From NCBI RefSeq assembly GCF_020523825.1, contig NZ_JAJALK010000003.1, positions 124,001 through 188,000 on the forward strand: DNA of 64,000 nucleotides, in the 5' to 3' direction. The position numbers and the translations under genes are program-made. This DNA is from Methylobacterium brachiatum (GTDB lineage Bacteria; Pseudomonadota; Alphaproteobacteria; Rhizobiales; Beijerinckiaceae). Shown here piece by piece: positions 43,650-51,710 of the stretch (positions are counted from its first letter, which is position 1; each line of letters starts with the position of its first letter). Below the pieces are notes generated by a model. That model did no database searches and was not told where the DNA came from. It saw nothing but the letters and a program-made list of their open reading frames with translations.

Positions 43650-44350
43650 TTGACGAGATCGCCGCGCGCGTTCCCGCGTCGCTGGAGACGTACCGTCACG
43701 GTGTCGCCGTCGGGCCCGGCGGGGCGACCGCGCTGCCGGTGGCCGCGTTGCGCGATCCCGAAGTGTTCGAGACGACCCTCTCGACCTTCGGAGCGGGCTA
43801 CGGTGCGGTCGACCGGCGCGTCCTCGTCTCGTACTGGAGCCAGTTCTATCTGGCCGCCCTCGCCACGCCGGCCTTGACCGCCCTGGCCTGTCTCGGGCGC
43901 CCCCTGCCGCTCGCCTTCGACACGACGCGTCTCGAACTCGATGACGCCGGCCGACCGGCCCGCCTCCTGGTCCCGGCAGAGACGCCGGATTGCCGGTCCG
44001 GCTGCGCGTCCGGCCTCGCGGGCCTGGTCGAGGGCCATCTGCGCCCCTTCGTCGACATGTGCCACGCAAGATGCGGGATCGCCCCCCGGGTCCTGTGGGG
44101 GAACGCCGCGGTGATCCTCGACTACGTCGCCGGGGAGTTGGGCTGCGCGGGCGAGCCGACCTGCCCGGCGGCCGCGACACGGCTCGGATGGCGCGGCGAC
44201 CTCGCCTGCGGTAGGAACCCCCTCGCGCAGGCCCTGTGCGCGGACGCGTCGGGCTGCCGCCGGCGGCGCGTCTGCTGCCTGCGTCACCGCCTTCCGGGCG
44301 TCCCGTCCTGTGGCGCGCTCTGCCCCCTCGAACGCGCCACCGAGCGCTGA
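43646..44350 (+). CDS. fhuF: FhuF-like siderophore-iron reductase
   Basis: The 234-residue product ends in a Cys cluster RRVCCLRHRLPGVPSCGALC (Cys210, 211, 222, 226) like the [2Fe-2S] site of FhuF. FhuF reduces Fe(III)-hydroxamates in the cytoplasm to release iron. The upstream part has YWSQFYLAALATPALTALACLG and HLRPFVDMCHARCGIAPRVLWGNAA, common in the family. Extra Cys pairs occur at 116/120, 139/143 and 167/173. The spacing CC-x10-C-x3-C is one longer than in E. coli (x2). It lies between transporter genes in one unit. Confidence 0.85.
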   Translation: MIDEIAARVPASLETYRHGVAVGPGGATALPVAALRDPEVFETTLSTFGAGYGAVDRRVLVSYWSQFYLAALATPALTALACLGRPLPLAFDTTRLELDDAGRPARLLVPAETPDCRSGCASGLAGLVEGHLRPFVDMCHARCGIAPRVLWGNAAVILDYVAGELGCAGEPTCPAAATRLGWRGDLACGRNPLAQALCADASGCRRRRVCCLRHRLPGVPSCGALCPLERATER

Positions 44351-44360
44351 CCCGCGGATC

Positions 44361-46103
44361 ATGCTGAAGGCCTTCCTCGCCTATTACAGGCCGCATCGGG
44401 CACTGTTCCTGACGGATTTCGGCTGCGCGGTCCTGTCCGGCCTGCTGGAGCTCGGCTTTCCCATCGCGGTGAAGATCTTCGTCGACCGGCTGCTGCCGCA
44501 GCAGGATTGGAGCCTGATCCTGCTGGCGGCCTGCGGCCTCGCGCTGGTCTACGTGGCCAATGCCGGCCTGATGGTGGTGGTGACCTATTGGGGCCACGTG
44601 CTGGGCATCAACATCGAGACGACGATGCGGGCCCGGGCCTTCGACCACCTGCAGAAGCTCTCGTTCCGGTTCTACGACGGCCAAAAGACCGGCCACCTCG
44701 TCGCCCGGGTGACGAAGGATCTCGAGGAGATCGGCGAGGTCGCCCATCACGGGCCCGAGGATCTGTTCATCGCGGTGATGACGCTGGTCGGCGCCTTCGG
44801 GCTGATGGTCTGGGTCCACCCGACGCTCGCGCTGATCACCGGCGCGATCCTGCCGGTCATCGCCTTCGTGAGCCTGCGCTACGGCGGGCGGATGACCCGG
44901 AACTGGCAGACGCAATACGGCCGGGTCGGCGCCTTCAACGCCCGCATCGAAGAGAATGTCGGCGGGATCCGGGTCGTGCAGGCCTTCGCCAACGAGCAGC
45001 ACGAGCGCGCCTTGTTCGCCCGCGATAACGCCCGCTACCGCGACACCAAGCTCGAAGCCTACCGCCTCATGGCGGCCAGCCTGTCGATCAACTATCTCGG
45101 CCTGCGCCTGGTCCAGATCGCCGTGCTGCTCGGCGGCGCGGCCTTCGTGGTCCGCGGCGATCTCACGGCCGGCGGCTTCGTCGGCTTCCTCCTGCTGGTC
45201 GGCGTGTTCTACCGCCCGCTGGAGAAGATCGGCGCGGTGATCGAGACCTACCCCAAGGGGGTGGCGGGCTTCCGTCGCTACCAGGAACTGCTCGCGACCG
45301 AGCCCGACATCGTCGATCGTCCGGATGCGATCGAGGCGCGAGCCTTGCGCGGCGACATCCGCTTCGAGGGCGTGAGCTTCGGCTACGATACCGGCCGCCC
45401 GATCTTCGCCGGCCTCGACCTGACGATTGCGGCCGGGGAGACGGTCGCGTTCGTGGGCCCGTCGGGCGTCGGCAAGACGACGCTGTGCGCCCTGCTGCCG
45501 CGCTTCTACGAGGTCGCGGCGGGGCGGGTGACGATCGACGGCATCAACGTGCGCGACCTGACCCTCGCCTCCCTGCGGCGGCAGATCGGCATCGTGCAGC
45601 AGGACGTGTTCCTGTTCGCCGGCACGATCCGCGAGAACATCGCCTATGGCCGCCTCGACGCGAGCGAGGCCGAGATCGACCAGGCCGCCCGTCGCGCCCG
45701 GCTCGGCGCGCTCATCGACGGCCTGCCGGCCGGGCTCGACACGGTGGTGGGTGAGCGCGGCGTGCGCCTGTCCGGCGGGCAGAAGCAGCGCATCGCCATC
45801 GCCCGGGTATTCCTCAAGAACCCGCCGATCCTGATCCTCGACGAGGCGACCTCCGCCCTCGACACGCAGACCGAGCGGGAGATCCAGCAGGCGCTCGCCG
45901 ACCTCGCGCGGGGACGCACGACGCTGGTCATCGCCCACCGGCTGGCGACGATCCGCGACGCCGACCGCATCGTGGTTCTGGGCGAGGACGGCATCGTCGA
46001 GCAGGGGCGGCACGCGGCGCTGCTCGATGCCGACGGCGTCTACCGGCGCCTGCACGCGGCGCAATTCGGAGCGGATAGTGTATCGGCGACTGCGGCGGAG
46101 TGA
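44361..46103 (+). CDS. Exporter-fold ABC transporter (permease-ATPase fusion)
   Basis: The 580-residue protein has a six-helix membrane domain (about 1-310) and an ATPase domain. Walker A is GPSGVGKTTL (about 366-375), the signature LSGGQKQRIAIARVF begins near 470, and Walker B ILILDEATSALD is near 490. It should work as a homodimer. Most relatives export lipids or drugs, but IrtAB and YbtPQ import siderophores with this fold. Position 11 nt after fhuF makes a metallophore role likely. ATG 44310 would overlap fhuF. ATG 44361 was chosen. A small hairpin at the stop codon (46101-46115) may end the unit. Confidence 0.88.
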   Translation: MLKAFLAYYRPHRALFLTDFGCAVLSGLLELGFPIAVKIFVDRLLPQQDWSLILLAACGLALVYVANAGLMVVVTYWGHVLGINIETTMRARAFDHLQKLSFRFYDGQKTGHLVARVTKDLEEIGEVAHHGPEDLFIAVMTLVGAFGLMVWVHPTLALITGAILPVIAFVSLRYGGRMTRNWQTQYGRVGAFNARIEENVGGIRVVQAFANEQHERALFARDNARYRDTKLEAYRLMAASLSINYLGLRLVQIAVLLGGAAFVVRGDLTAGGFVGFLLLVGVFYRPLEKIGAVIETYPKGVAGFRRYQELLATEPDIVDRPDAIEARALRGDIRFEGVSFGYDTGRPIFAGLDLTIAAGETVAFVGPSGVGKTTLCALLPRFYEVAAGRVTIDGINVRDLTLASLRRQIGIVQQDVFLFAGTIRENIAYGRLDASEAEIDQAARRARLGALIDGLPAGLDTVVGERGVRLSGGQKQRIAIARVFLKNPPILILDEATSALDTQTEREIQQALADLARGRTTLVIAHRLATIRDADRIVVLGEDGIVEQGRHAALLDADGVYRRLHAAQFGADSVSATAAE

Positions 46104-46240
46104 GGCTCGGCCTCATCCGTCCGAACGAGCGAAGCGAAGCAAACCAGGGAAGCGCCAAGGTTCGGGAATCGCGCGCGGCACGGGGTCGCTTCGCCGTGCT
46201 CGCTAGGCCGGCACAGGATGATCGCCGTAGGCTGCAGGCG

Positions 46241-47125
46241 CTAGGTCATCACCTCGGCGAGGATGCACGGCACCTCGCCCGGGATCTCCCGGGCCATGAA
46301 GCCGATGCCGCCGTAGCGGCGGGCGAGCCGGCGGCCGGCCTCGCCATGGGCGTAGACGCTCCACAGGGCGGCCGCTTCCGGCGCGGCGCCGCGGGCCAGC
46401 AGGCCGACGACGAGTCCGGCCAGCGTGTCGCCGGAGCCCGACGTCGCCAACCCGACATGGCCGACCTCGTAGCACCAGGCCCTGCCGTCCGGGGCGACGA
46501 CGTGCGTCCGCCCACCCTTCATCACCGTGACCGTGCCGAAGCGCTCGGTCGCCCGCCGCGCCGCCGCCAGCGGATCCGCCTCGATCGCGTCGCGCTCCTC
46601 CCCAAGGAGCTGCGCCATCTCGCCGGCATGCGGGGTGATGATCGCCGGCTTGGACAAGCGCCGGGTCAGATCCGGCTCGGCCCGCAACGCCACGAGGGCG
46701 CCGGCATCCAGGACGAGGGCCGCTTCGCCGGCGCCCCGGATCAGGGCGGCGGTCACGGCTTCGGCATCCGAATCCTCGGACATGCCGGGGCCGACCAGAA
46801 CCCCATCGACGCGCTCCGCCCGCTGCGCGAGATCGGCGGCACAGGCTTTATCGATACCGCCGTCGTCGGTCTGCGGCAGCCCGATCACCAGCGCTTCGGG
46901 CACCGCAATCCCGATCGGGATCGCCAGGTCCCGGCAGACCGCGATCTGCAGCTTTCCCGCACCGACCCGGAGCGCGGCATGGGCCGCGAGCAACACCGCG
47001 CCCGGCAGGCCCGTACACCCTGCCACGATCAGGACCCGGCCCCTTCCGTCCTTGCTGTCGCCGTCGGGCTCGGGCGGGGCCATGGTCCGCAGGACGTGCT
47101 CGGTGACCGGCGTAACGGTGCTCAT
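46241..47125 (-). CDS. nnrD: ADP-dependent NAD(P)H-hydrate dehydratase
   Basis: The 294-residue product has the ribokinase-like fold of NnrD/CARKD, which repairs hydrated NAD(P)H. Visible parts are GRVLIVAGCTGLPGAVLLAAHAALRVGAGKLQIAV, PAIITPHAGEMAQLLG, VMKGGRTHVVAPDG and LATSGSGDTLAGLVVGLLARG (catalytic Asp). The epimerase domain NnrE, often fused in bacteria, is absent. GGGGGATCC precedes ATG 47125. The histidine phosphatase is 37 nt upstream on the same strand. Confidence 0.92.
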   Translation of the reverse strand: MSTVTPVTEHVLRTMAPPEPDGDSKDGRGRVLIVAGCTGLPGAVLLAAHAALRVGAGKLQIAVCRDLAIPIGIAVPEALVIGLPQTDDGGIDKACAADLAQRAERVDGVLVGPGMSEDSDAEAVTAALIRGAGEAALVLDAGALVALRAEPDLTRRLSKPAIITPHAGEMAQLLGEERDAIEADPLAAARRATERFGTVTVMKGGRTHVVAPDGRAWCYEVGHVGLATSGSGDTLAGLVVGLLARGAAPEAAALWSVYAHGEAGRRLARRYGGIGFMAREIPGEVPCILAEVMT

Positions 47126-47162
47126 GGATCCCCCGGTCGCCCTGCGCAGGCTCCGTGAGGGA

Positions 47163-47927
47163 TCACGTCGCGGCCGCTTCGGCATCTGGTTCGGAGGTAA
47201 CGGGGGCACCCCCCGCCTCAAGGGGTGCGACGAAGTTGTAGCGGACCAGGGCCAAGCCGCCGTCGGGGGCGGCCGTGGCCGAGAACGCATACTCCGTCAC
47301 GCCGCAATTCAGCACATCGCCCTCGGCATCGACGGCGAGGATCTCGGCCTCGGTCATCCCCTCCAGCAGGTAGCGGAGGCACAAAACCACGACCTGGTGG
47401 GCGACGAGCAGGATCCGGCGCCCGTCATGGTGCAGGCCGATCGTGTCGAGGGAACTGCGCAGGCGCAGGATCACGTCGCACCAGCTCTCGCCGCCCGGCG
47501 GGCGATGGTAGAACTTGCCGAGATCGTGCCGCAACGCGGATTGTTCGGGATGCTGCTGCTCGATCCCGACCCGGGTCAGCCGGTCGAGGATGCCGAACTC
47601 CTTCTCGCGCAGACGCTCGTCGATCAGCAGCCGCGGCGTGCCGGACGCCAGACCGCCCGCCCCGCGAATGTGTTCGGCCGTCTGGACCGCTCGACGGTAC
47701 GGCGAGGCGAGGACCAGGTTCGGGCGCTCATCGTCGGGCAAACCGGCGAACCAGCGCCCGAGCGCCTCGGCCTGCCGGTGACCGAGCGCGCTGAGCGGCA
47801 CGTCCACATCGCGCTCCGGGATGTCGATGCGGGCAGCGCCCGCGGCCTGGGCGGCGTCGCGGGCGACATTCCCGGAACTCTCGCCGTGGCGCACGACCCA
47901 CAACAGGAGCGGGTGTCTCTGAGGCAC
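47163..47927 (-). CDS. Histidine phosphatase family protein
   Basis: The 254-residue product has the RHG motif (VVRHGESSGN, residues 11-20), NLVLASPYRRAVQTAEHI and the second catalytic His in LLVAHQVVVLCL. It fits the phosphoglycerate-mutase-like superfamily, which includes SixA, CobC and GpmB types. The substrate is unknown. Start GTG 47927 follows CAGGAGATCAAC, a strong ribosome site. The residues upstream in frame are not plausible coding. A weak operon with nnrD is likely. Confidence 0.88.
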   Translation of the reverse strand: MPQRHPLLLWVVRHGESSGNVARDAAQAAGAARIDIPERDVDVPLSALGHRQAEALGRWFAGLPDDERPNLVLASPYRRAVQTAEHIRGAGGLASGTPRLLIDERLREKEFGILDRLTRVGIEQQHPEQSALRHDLGKFYHRPPGGESWCDVILRLRSSLDTIGLHHDGRRILLVAHQVVVLCLRYLLEGMTEAEILAVDAEGDVLNCGVTEYAFSATAAPDGGLALVRYNFVAPLEAGGAPVTSEPDAEAAAT

Positions 47928-48057
47928 GTTGATCTCCTGGCGCGGTCCCGTCCGAGAGGTCGGAACGTCGCGCCGGCATCCCCGTTCCAGCGACCGGCCG
48001 TCCGCCCTGACCGGGCCGTACCCGGTCGCGTCCAGACGCCCGGACGCCTTGCGTTGC

Positions 48058-48546
48058 TCAGCGCCGACCGGCCAGGGCATCGCCCAGCAGATCGAGGAGG
48101 GCGCGGGCGAAGGTCCGCATGTTCGTGATCCGATCCGTGCCGCCGGTCTCGATCGTGGCGACGAGCTCGACGGGGCCGCTCACGGCCAGACAGCTATGCC
48201 CGGCGGCATCGCCGTAGCGGTTGCCGCTCGGGCCGGCGGCGCCGGTCTCCGCGATGCCCCAGGTTGCGCCGTGCCGTGTGCGGACGGTCCGGGCCAGCAG
48301 GCGCGCATAATCTTCGGAGGCCGAGCGCAGGCCGGTCATAGCGGCTTCGTCGAGGCCGACGAGAGCCGAGCGGGCCGCGGCCGTGTAGACCACGGCGCCA
48401 CCGAGGAAATACGCGCTGGCGCCGGGGACCGACAGGAGCGCCGCCGCCACGAGACCGCCGGACGACGATTCCGCGACCGCCAGCGTCTCGTTGCGCGCGC
48501 TGAGCGCCGCTCCGAGCGTCGTGGCCGTCGGCAACAAGGTTTCCAT
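48058..48546 (-). CDS. CinA C-terminal-domain protein (NMN amidase-like)
   Basis: The 162-residue product is the stand-alone CinA/PncC domain: ETLAVAESSSGGLVAAALLSVPGASAYFLGGAVVYTAAARSALVG, then WGIAETGAAGPSGNRYGD. PncC deamidates nicotinamide mononucleotide and salvages NAD. NnrD nearby also serves NAD(P), so this may be a pyridine-nucleotide housekeeping group. The catalytic Ser and Lys/Tyr set seems present but was not checked against a structure. The usual TAESCTGG reads AESSSGG here, with Cys changed to Ser. Confidence 0.85.
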   Translation of the reverse strand: METLLPTATTLGAALSARNETLAVAESSSGGLVAAALLSVPGASAYFLGGAVVYTAAARSALVGLDEAAMTGLRSASEDYARLLARTVRTRHGATWGIAETGAAGPSGNRYGDAAGHSCLAVSGPVELVATIETGGTDRITNMRTFARALLDLLGDALAGRR

Positions 48547-48573
48547 GGCAGATCCCCGGATGTGATGCCGCGG

Positions 48574-48795
48574 CTATGCGCCGGCTTGCGGCCAGGCTTC
48601 GATCGTCTCGCCGCCGGATTGCAGCACCACGCGGTGAGCGTGCACCGGATCCCGCGTCTTGCACAGGTCGATCGCGGAAGCGAAGCGGGTCCGGGCCGCC
48701 ACCTCGGTTTCGACATCCTCGGAAATGACCTCCTGGTCGTCGCGGAAGGTGATCACCCGGAAGGGCGGGTGTTGCTTGAGGTCGCTGGCTTCCAT
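48574..48795 (-). CDS. Small hypothetical protein, 73 aa
   Basis: The product begins MEASDLKQHPPFRVITFRDD and contains HAHRVVLQSGGETIEAWPQAG. It is a small soluble mixed alpha/beta protein without signal or Cys pattern. It lies 27 nt upstream of the CinA-domain gene on the same strand. No family recognised. Confidence 0.55.
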   Translation of the reverse strand: MEASDLKQHPPFRVITFRDDQEVISEDVETEVAARTRFASAIDLCKTRDPVHAHRVVLQSGGETIEAWPQAGA

Positions 48796-48933
48796 GGATG
48801 GCGTCTCCCAACCGATCGTGTCGCGGGCGGTAAGCGCCCATCGGCATGGATCGTTGCGCGACCGGCCGCTCGGGTGCCGGATCGGTACAATTCGTTAAGC
48901 CTACGGTCGTAGCCCGGAGGCTCCTCAACACGC

Positions 48934-49230
48934 GTGGGTATCATGCCGAGACTGGGCCACATGATCGTCGACGGGCTGGCCCTCGTCCTCGTCGGCGCCG
49001 GGCTGACCGCCATCGTCGTGGGCTACGAGCGCAACCTGCCGGAGCCGATCGTGCATGTCGCCGGGCACGCATCGGACTGGGCCGACCCGGTGACCACCGG
49101 CTCGATCACGCCGGCGGTCAACGAGGGCGCAACCCTGACGGCGTCGTTCCAGTCCGGTTGGGCAGCCGAGGAGTTCGGCCCCTCCGCAGGGGCCGGCACA
49201 CGGGTGTGGATCGATCCGCCGCGGCGGTAA
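48934..49230 (+). CDS. Small single-span membrane protein, 98 aa
   Basis: From GTG 48934 the product reads MGIMPRLGHMIVDGLALVLV, with the helix GLALVLVGAGLTAIVVGYE at the N-terminus. The rest is a periplasmic tail with TTGSITPAVNEGATLTASFQSGW. GGAGG lies 13 nt before the GTG. ATG 48943 is possible. Function unknown. Confidence 0.55.
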   Translation: MGIMPRLGHMIVDGLALVLVGAGLTAIVVGYERNLPEPIVHVAGHASDWADPVTTGSITPAVNEGATLTASFQSGWAAEEFGPSAGAGTRVWIDPPRR

Positions 49231-49342
49231 TCGGCGCGATCGTGCAGAGCCGCTTCAACCTTCGATAGAAGTGCCGCGAACGGACCGGCCCCGGCTGCGT
49301 TGCCGTAGGAGCCCGAAGACGGGCCGACCTGAGGAAACGCAC

Positions 49343-49627
49343 ATGCCCATGAAGACTTTCGGCCTCGCGGCCGCCCTCGCCATCGCCCTGACCGGAACCG
49401 CCTACGCCCAGCAGCCCGCCGGCGGCGGCAGCGCGACCGGCAACATGAACAATCCCGGCTCGGTGAAGAGCGACAGCCAGAAGGCGAACGAGGCCGCGAC
49501 TGGCTCAGCCACCGGTGCGACGACAGGCTCGACCACCGGCGCGGCCGGCGCCGCAACGGTCCCGGGCACCGGCACGGCGCGGCCGGGTGTGGGCGTTGGA
49601 ACCAGCACCACGGCGCCGGCCCGATAG
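49343..49627 (+). CDS. Secreted low-complexity Gly/Thr/Ala protein
   Basis: A signal peptide (MPMKTFGLAAALAIALTGTAYA) precedes about 70 residues of Gly, Thr, Ala, Asn and Ser (GSATGATTGSTTGAAGAATV). GAGGAAACGCAC precedes the ATG. Proteins like this are common in Methylobacterium and Rhizobiales envelopes and have no known role. The mature part is surely disordered. Confidence 0.65.
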   Translation: MPMKTFGLAAALAIALTGTAYAQQPAGGGSATGNMNNPGSVKSDSQKANEAATGSATGATTGSTTGAAGAATVPGTGTARPGVGVGTSTTAPAR

Positions 49628-49639
49628 CCGCACCGTCGG

Positions 49640-49662
49640 AACCGAGGCCGGCGGCCTCGGTT
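49640..49662 (+). terminator. Perfect 10-bp hairpin
   Basis: AACCGAGGCC-GGC-GGCCTCGGTT lies 13 nt after the stop of the preceding gene. It ends in TT only. Position between two small genes suggests a weak terminator or a stabilising 3' hairpin. Confidence 0.6.
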
Positions 49663-49670
49663 GCCGGCCC

Positions 49671-49847
49671 ATGTCTCGTCTCCTGTTCCCCGCCGCGATC
49701 ATCATCATCCTCGCAAGCGTCGCCTTCGCCCACTGGGAAACGTCGGGTTCGGAGCCGGCGCCCGGCACGCCGCCGATGAGCCAGGCGGCTCCGAAGCTTG
49801 GCGCCGATGCTTCGATGCCCTCGGTCAACCCCGTCAGCAGGCAGTAG
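49671..49847 (+). CDS. Small secreted or anchored protein, 58 aa
   Basis: The product begins MSRLLFPAAIIIILASVAFA followed by HWETSGSEPAPGTPPMSQAA. It may be a signal peptide with a 38-residue mature part, or an N-terminal anchor. It directly follows a hairpin. No family recognised. Confidence 0.45.
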   Translation: MSRLLFPAAIIIILASVAFAHWETSGSEPAPGTPPMSQAAPKLGADASMPSVNPVSRQ

Positions 49848-49985
49848 CGCCATTGTGGACGCGTCGCGCACGCGGTCGCCGCTCGGCCGACGTGCTGACA
49901 GTCACGTCTCCTGCATAAGCACGGATCGAGGCCGTCGCGACGCGGCGCGTCGCAGATCGACACAACCGGCCGACGCGACGGCCCG

Positions 49986-50186
49986 TCAACGGCCGGAAGC
50001 AGGGGGCTGACGCTCTCGCAGGAGAGCGGGCAGGTCCACGAACTGGGCTGCGAGGTCGGCGCAGGCGAGGATGCCGCCGTCGAGCATCGGGATATGGAGA
50101 TCAGGCAGGCGGGTCGCGGGCTGTTCGCCGTGGGGCAGGGCGGCCCCCGGCAAGAACCGGGCGAAGCGGGTGAGAAGCCGGATCAT
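49986..50186 (-). CDS. Short hypothetical protein behind metY
   Basis: ATG 50186 is 2 nt past the metY stop, so reinitiation is likely. The 66-residue product begins MIRLLTRFARFLPGAALPHG and has a basic helix and a leucine-rich C-terminal part. I know no family. Tight packing behind metY is the only clue and suggests a link to sulfur metabolism, weakly. Confidence 0.45.
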   Translation of the reverse strand: MIRLLTRFARFLPGAALPHGEQPATRLPDLHIPMLDGGILACADLAAQFVDLPALLRERQPPASGR

Positions 50187-50188
50187 CG

Positions 50189-51511
50189 TCAGGCCGCCCG
50201 CGCCACGGTGCCGGCGGCAGCCAGCGCCTGATCGAGATCGGCGAGCAGGTCGTCGATATGCTCCAGCCCCACCGAGAGACGGACGTAACCGTCCGAGACG
50301 CCCGTGGCCTTCAGCGCCTCGGGGCCGAGCTGTGCATGCGTCGTGCTGGCCGGATGGATCGCGAGGCTGCGCGCGTCGCCGATATTGGCCACATGGTAGA
50401 ACAGCTTCAGGGCGTCGATGAACCGCCGCCCCGCCGCACGCCCGGCTGCCAGTTCGAAACCGACGAGACCGCCATAGCCGCCGCTGAGCACCGCGTCGGC
50501 GCGGGCGCGCGCCGCGCCGGTCTGGAGCGATGGGTGGATCACCCGCGCAATTTCGGGCCGGTCCTTCAGCCAAGCCGCGATCGCCTGGGCGTTGCGGCTG
50601 TGCCGCTCGATCCGCAGCGGCAGCGTCTCCAGGCCCTGAAGCGTCAGGAACGCGTTGAGCGGCGAGACCGCGGGGCCGAGGTCGCGCAGCAGCCGTACCC
50701 GCGCCCGCAGGACGTAGGCGACCGGCCCGATCGGCTGCGCGGCCTCCGTCCAGATCGCACCGTGATAGCTGGCATCCGGCGTGTTGAGATTGGGCTGGCG
50801 CAGCGGGTGGGCCGCCCATTCGAAGGTGCCGCCGTCGATGATCGCGCCGCCGATCGCGATGCCGTGGCCGGCGATGTATTTGGTGGTCGAGTACACGACG
50901 ATGGCCGCGCCGTGATCGAACGGGCGGGCCAGCAGCGGCGCGGCGGTGTTGTCGACGATGAGCGGGATGCCGAGCGGCCGGCCGATCTCGGCCACCTCGC
51001 GGATCGGGAAGACCGCCAGCTTCGGGTTCGGCAGCGTCTCGGCGTAGTAGGCTCGCGTCCGCTCGTCCGTCGCGCGGGCAAAGGCCTGCGGATCGGTGGG
51101 ATCGACGAAGCGCACCGCGATGCCCTGCTCGGACAGGGTGTTGGCGAACAGGTTCCAGGTGCCGCCGTAGAGATCGGTCGAGGAGACGATGTTGTCGCCG
51201 GCGCGGGCCAGGTTCTGCACGGCGAGCGCCGAGGCCGCCTGGCCGGAGGCTAGGGCGAGCGCCGCGACGCCGCCTTCCAGGGCCGCGAGGCGCTGCTCCA
51301 GCACGTCCACGGTCGGGTTGCCCACCCGGGTGTAGATGTTGCCGAGTTCCTTCAGGGCGAACAGATCCTCGGCATGCGCCGTGTCGCGGAACTGGTAGGA
51401 GGTGGTCTGGTGGATCGGCACCGCCACGGAACCGCTCGACGGGTCGGCCCGCCAGCCGGCATGGAGGGCGAGCGTCTCGGGCTTGGCGTGGGTCAGGTCC
51501 TGGCTCGGCAC
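50189..51511 (-). CDS. metY: O-acetylhomoserine sulfhydrylase
   Basis: The 440-residue product is a PLP enzyme of the Cys/Met metabolism group. It is of the long MetY type: ETLALHAGWRADPSSGSVAVPIHQTTSYQF at the start, ELGNIYTRVGNPTVDVLEQRLAALEGG, and the PLP Lys in VYSTTKYIAGHGIAIGG. It combines O-acetylhomoserine with sulfide to give homocysteine. It sits at the edge of the organosulfur block and has a structured upstream region. MetZ-like specificity is possible but less likely from length. Confidence 0.93.
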   Translation of the reverse strand: MPSQDLTHAKPETLALHAGWRADPSSGSVAVPIHQTTSYQFRDTAHAEDLFALKELGNIYTRVGNPTVDVLEQRLAALEGGVAALALASGQAASALAVQNLARAGDNIVSSTDLYGGTWNLFANTLSEQGIAVRFVDPTDPQAFARATDERTRAYYAETLPNPKLAVFPIREVAEIGRPLGIPLIVDNTAAPLLARPFDHGAAIVVYSTTKYIAGHGIAIGGAIIDGGTFEWAAHPLRQPNLNTPDASYHGAIWTEAAQPIGPVAYVLRARVRLLRDLGPAVSPLNAFLTLQGLETLPLRIERHSRNAQAIAAWLKDRPEIARVIHPSLQTGAARARADAVLSGGYGGLVGFELAAGRAAGRRFIDALKLFYHVANIGDARSLAIHPASTTHAQLGPEALKATGVSDGYVRLSVGLEHIDDLLADLDQALAAAGTVARAA

Positions 51512-51610
51512 GGGACGGCTCCTGATCGATCGGGACGCGGCGCAGAACTCGCACCGCGCAGTCCATCGTTCCTCCGCGCGATGTGCCGGTCAATGAAACG
51601 GGATGATCGA

Positions 51611-51710
51611 TTTTCCGGACGGCCGGAAAATTCGAACCTGTCCGGCCACTCAGTTCGGGAATACCCTTTTCTGTAGCCTGTGAGACAACTCCGGCGGGGG
51701 AAAGTCTCAC
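51611..51710 (-). promoter_or_regulatory. Structured leader candidate of metY
   Basis: The gene-free stretch 51512-52018 contains two elements. TTTTCCGG-ACGG-CCGGAAAA (51611-51630) is a perfect 8-bp dyad. Further upstream on the minus strand GTGAGAC (51710-51704) pairs with GTCTCAC (51686-51680). Its loop holds CCCCCGCC, which could pair with the following GGC and, after an A-rich stretch, GGG (51666-51664), forming an H-type pseudoknot. SAM-II riboswitches have this plan, but the conserved SAM-II bases are not all there. Nothing else is seen in the spacer. Confidence 0.4.

Noticed and set aside
42360..46064. A 1234-codon open frame on the minus strand opposite the iron cassette
   Set aside because: It is antisense to three well-supported genes, is extremely rich in Arg, Asp, His and Gly, and shows no family motif. 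High GC gives long stop-free antisense frames.
51640..51710. Assignment of the metY leader as a true SAM-II riboswitch
   Set aside because: The pseudoknot plan fits, but the conserved SAM-II sequence elements are not visible. It is kept only as a candidate structure.
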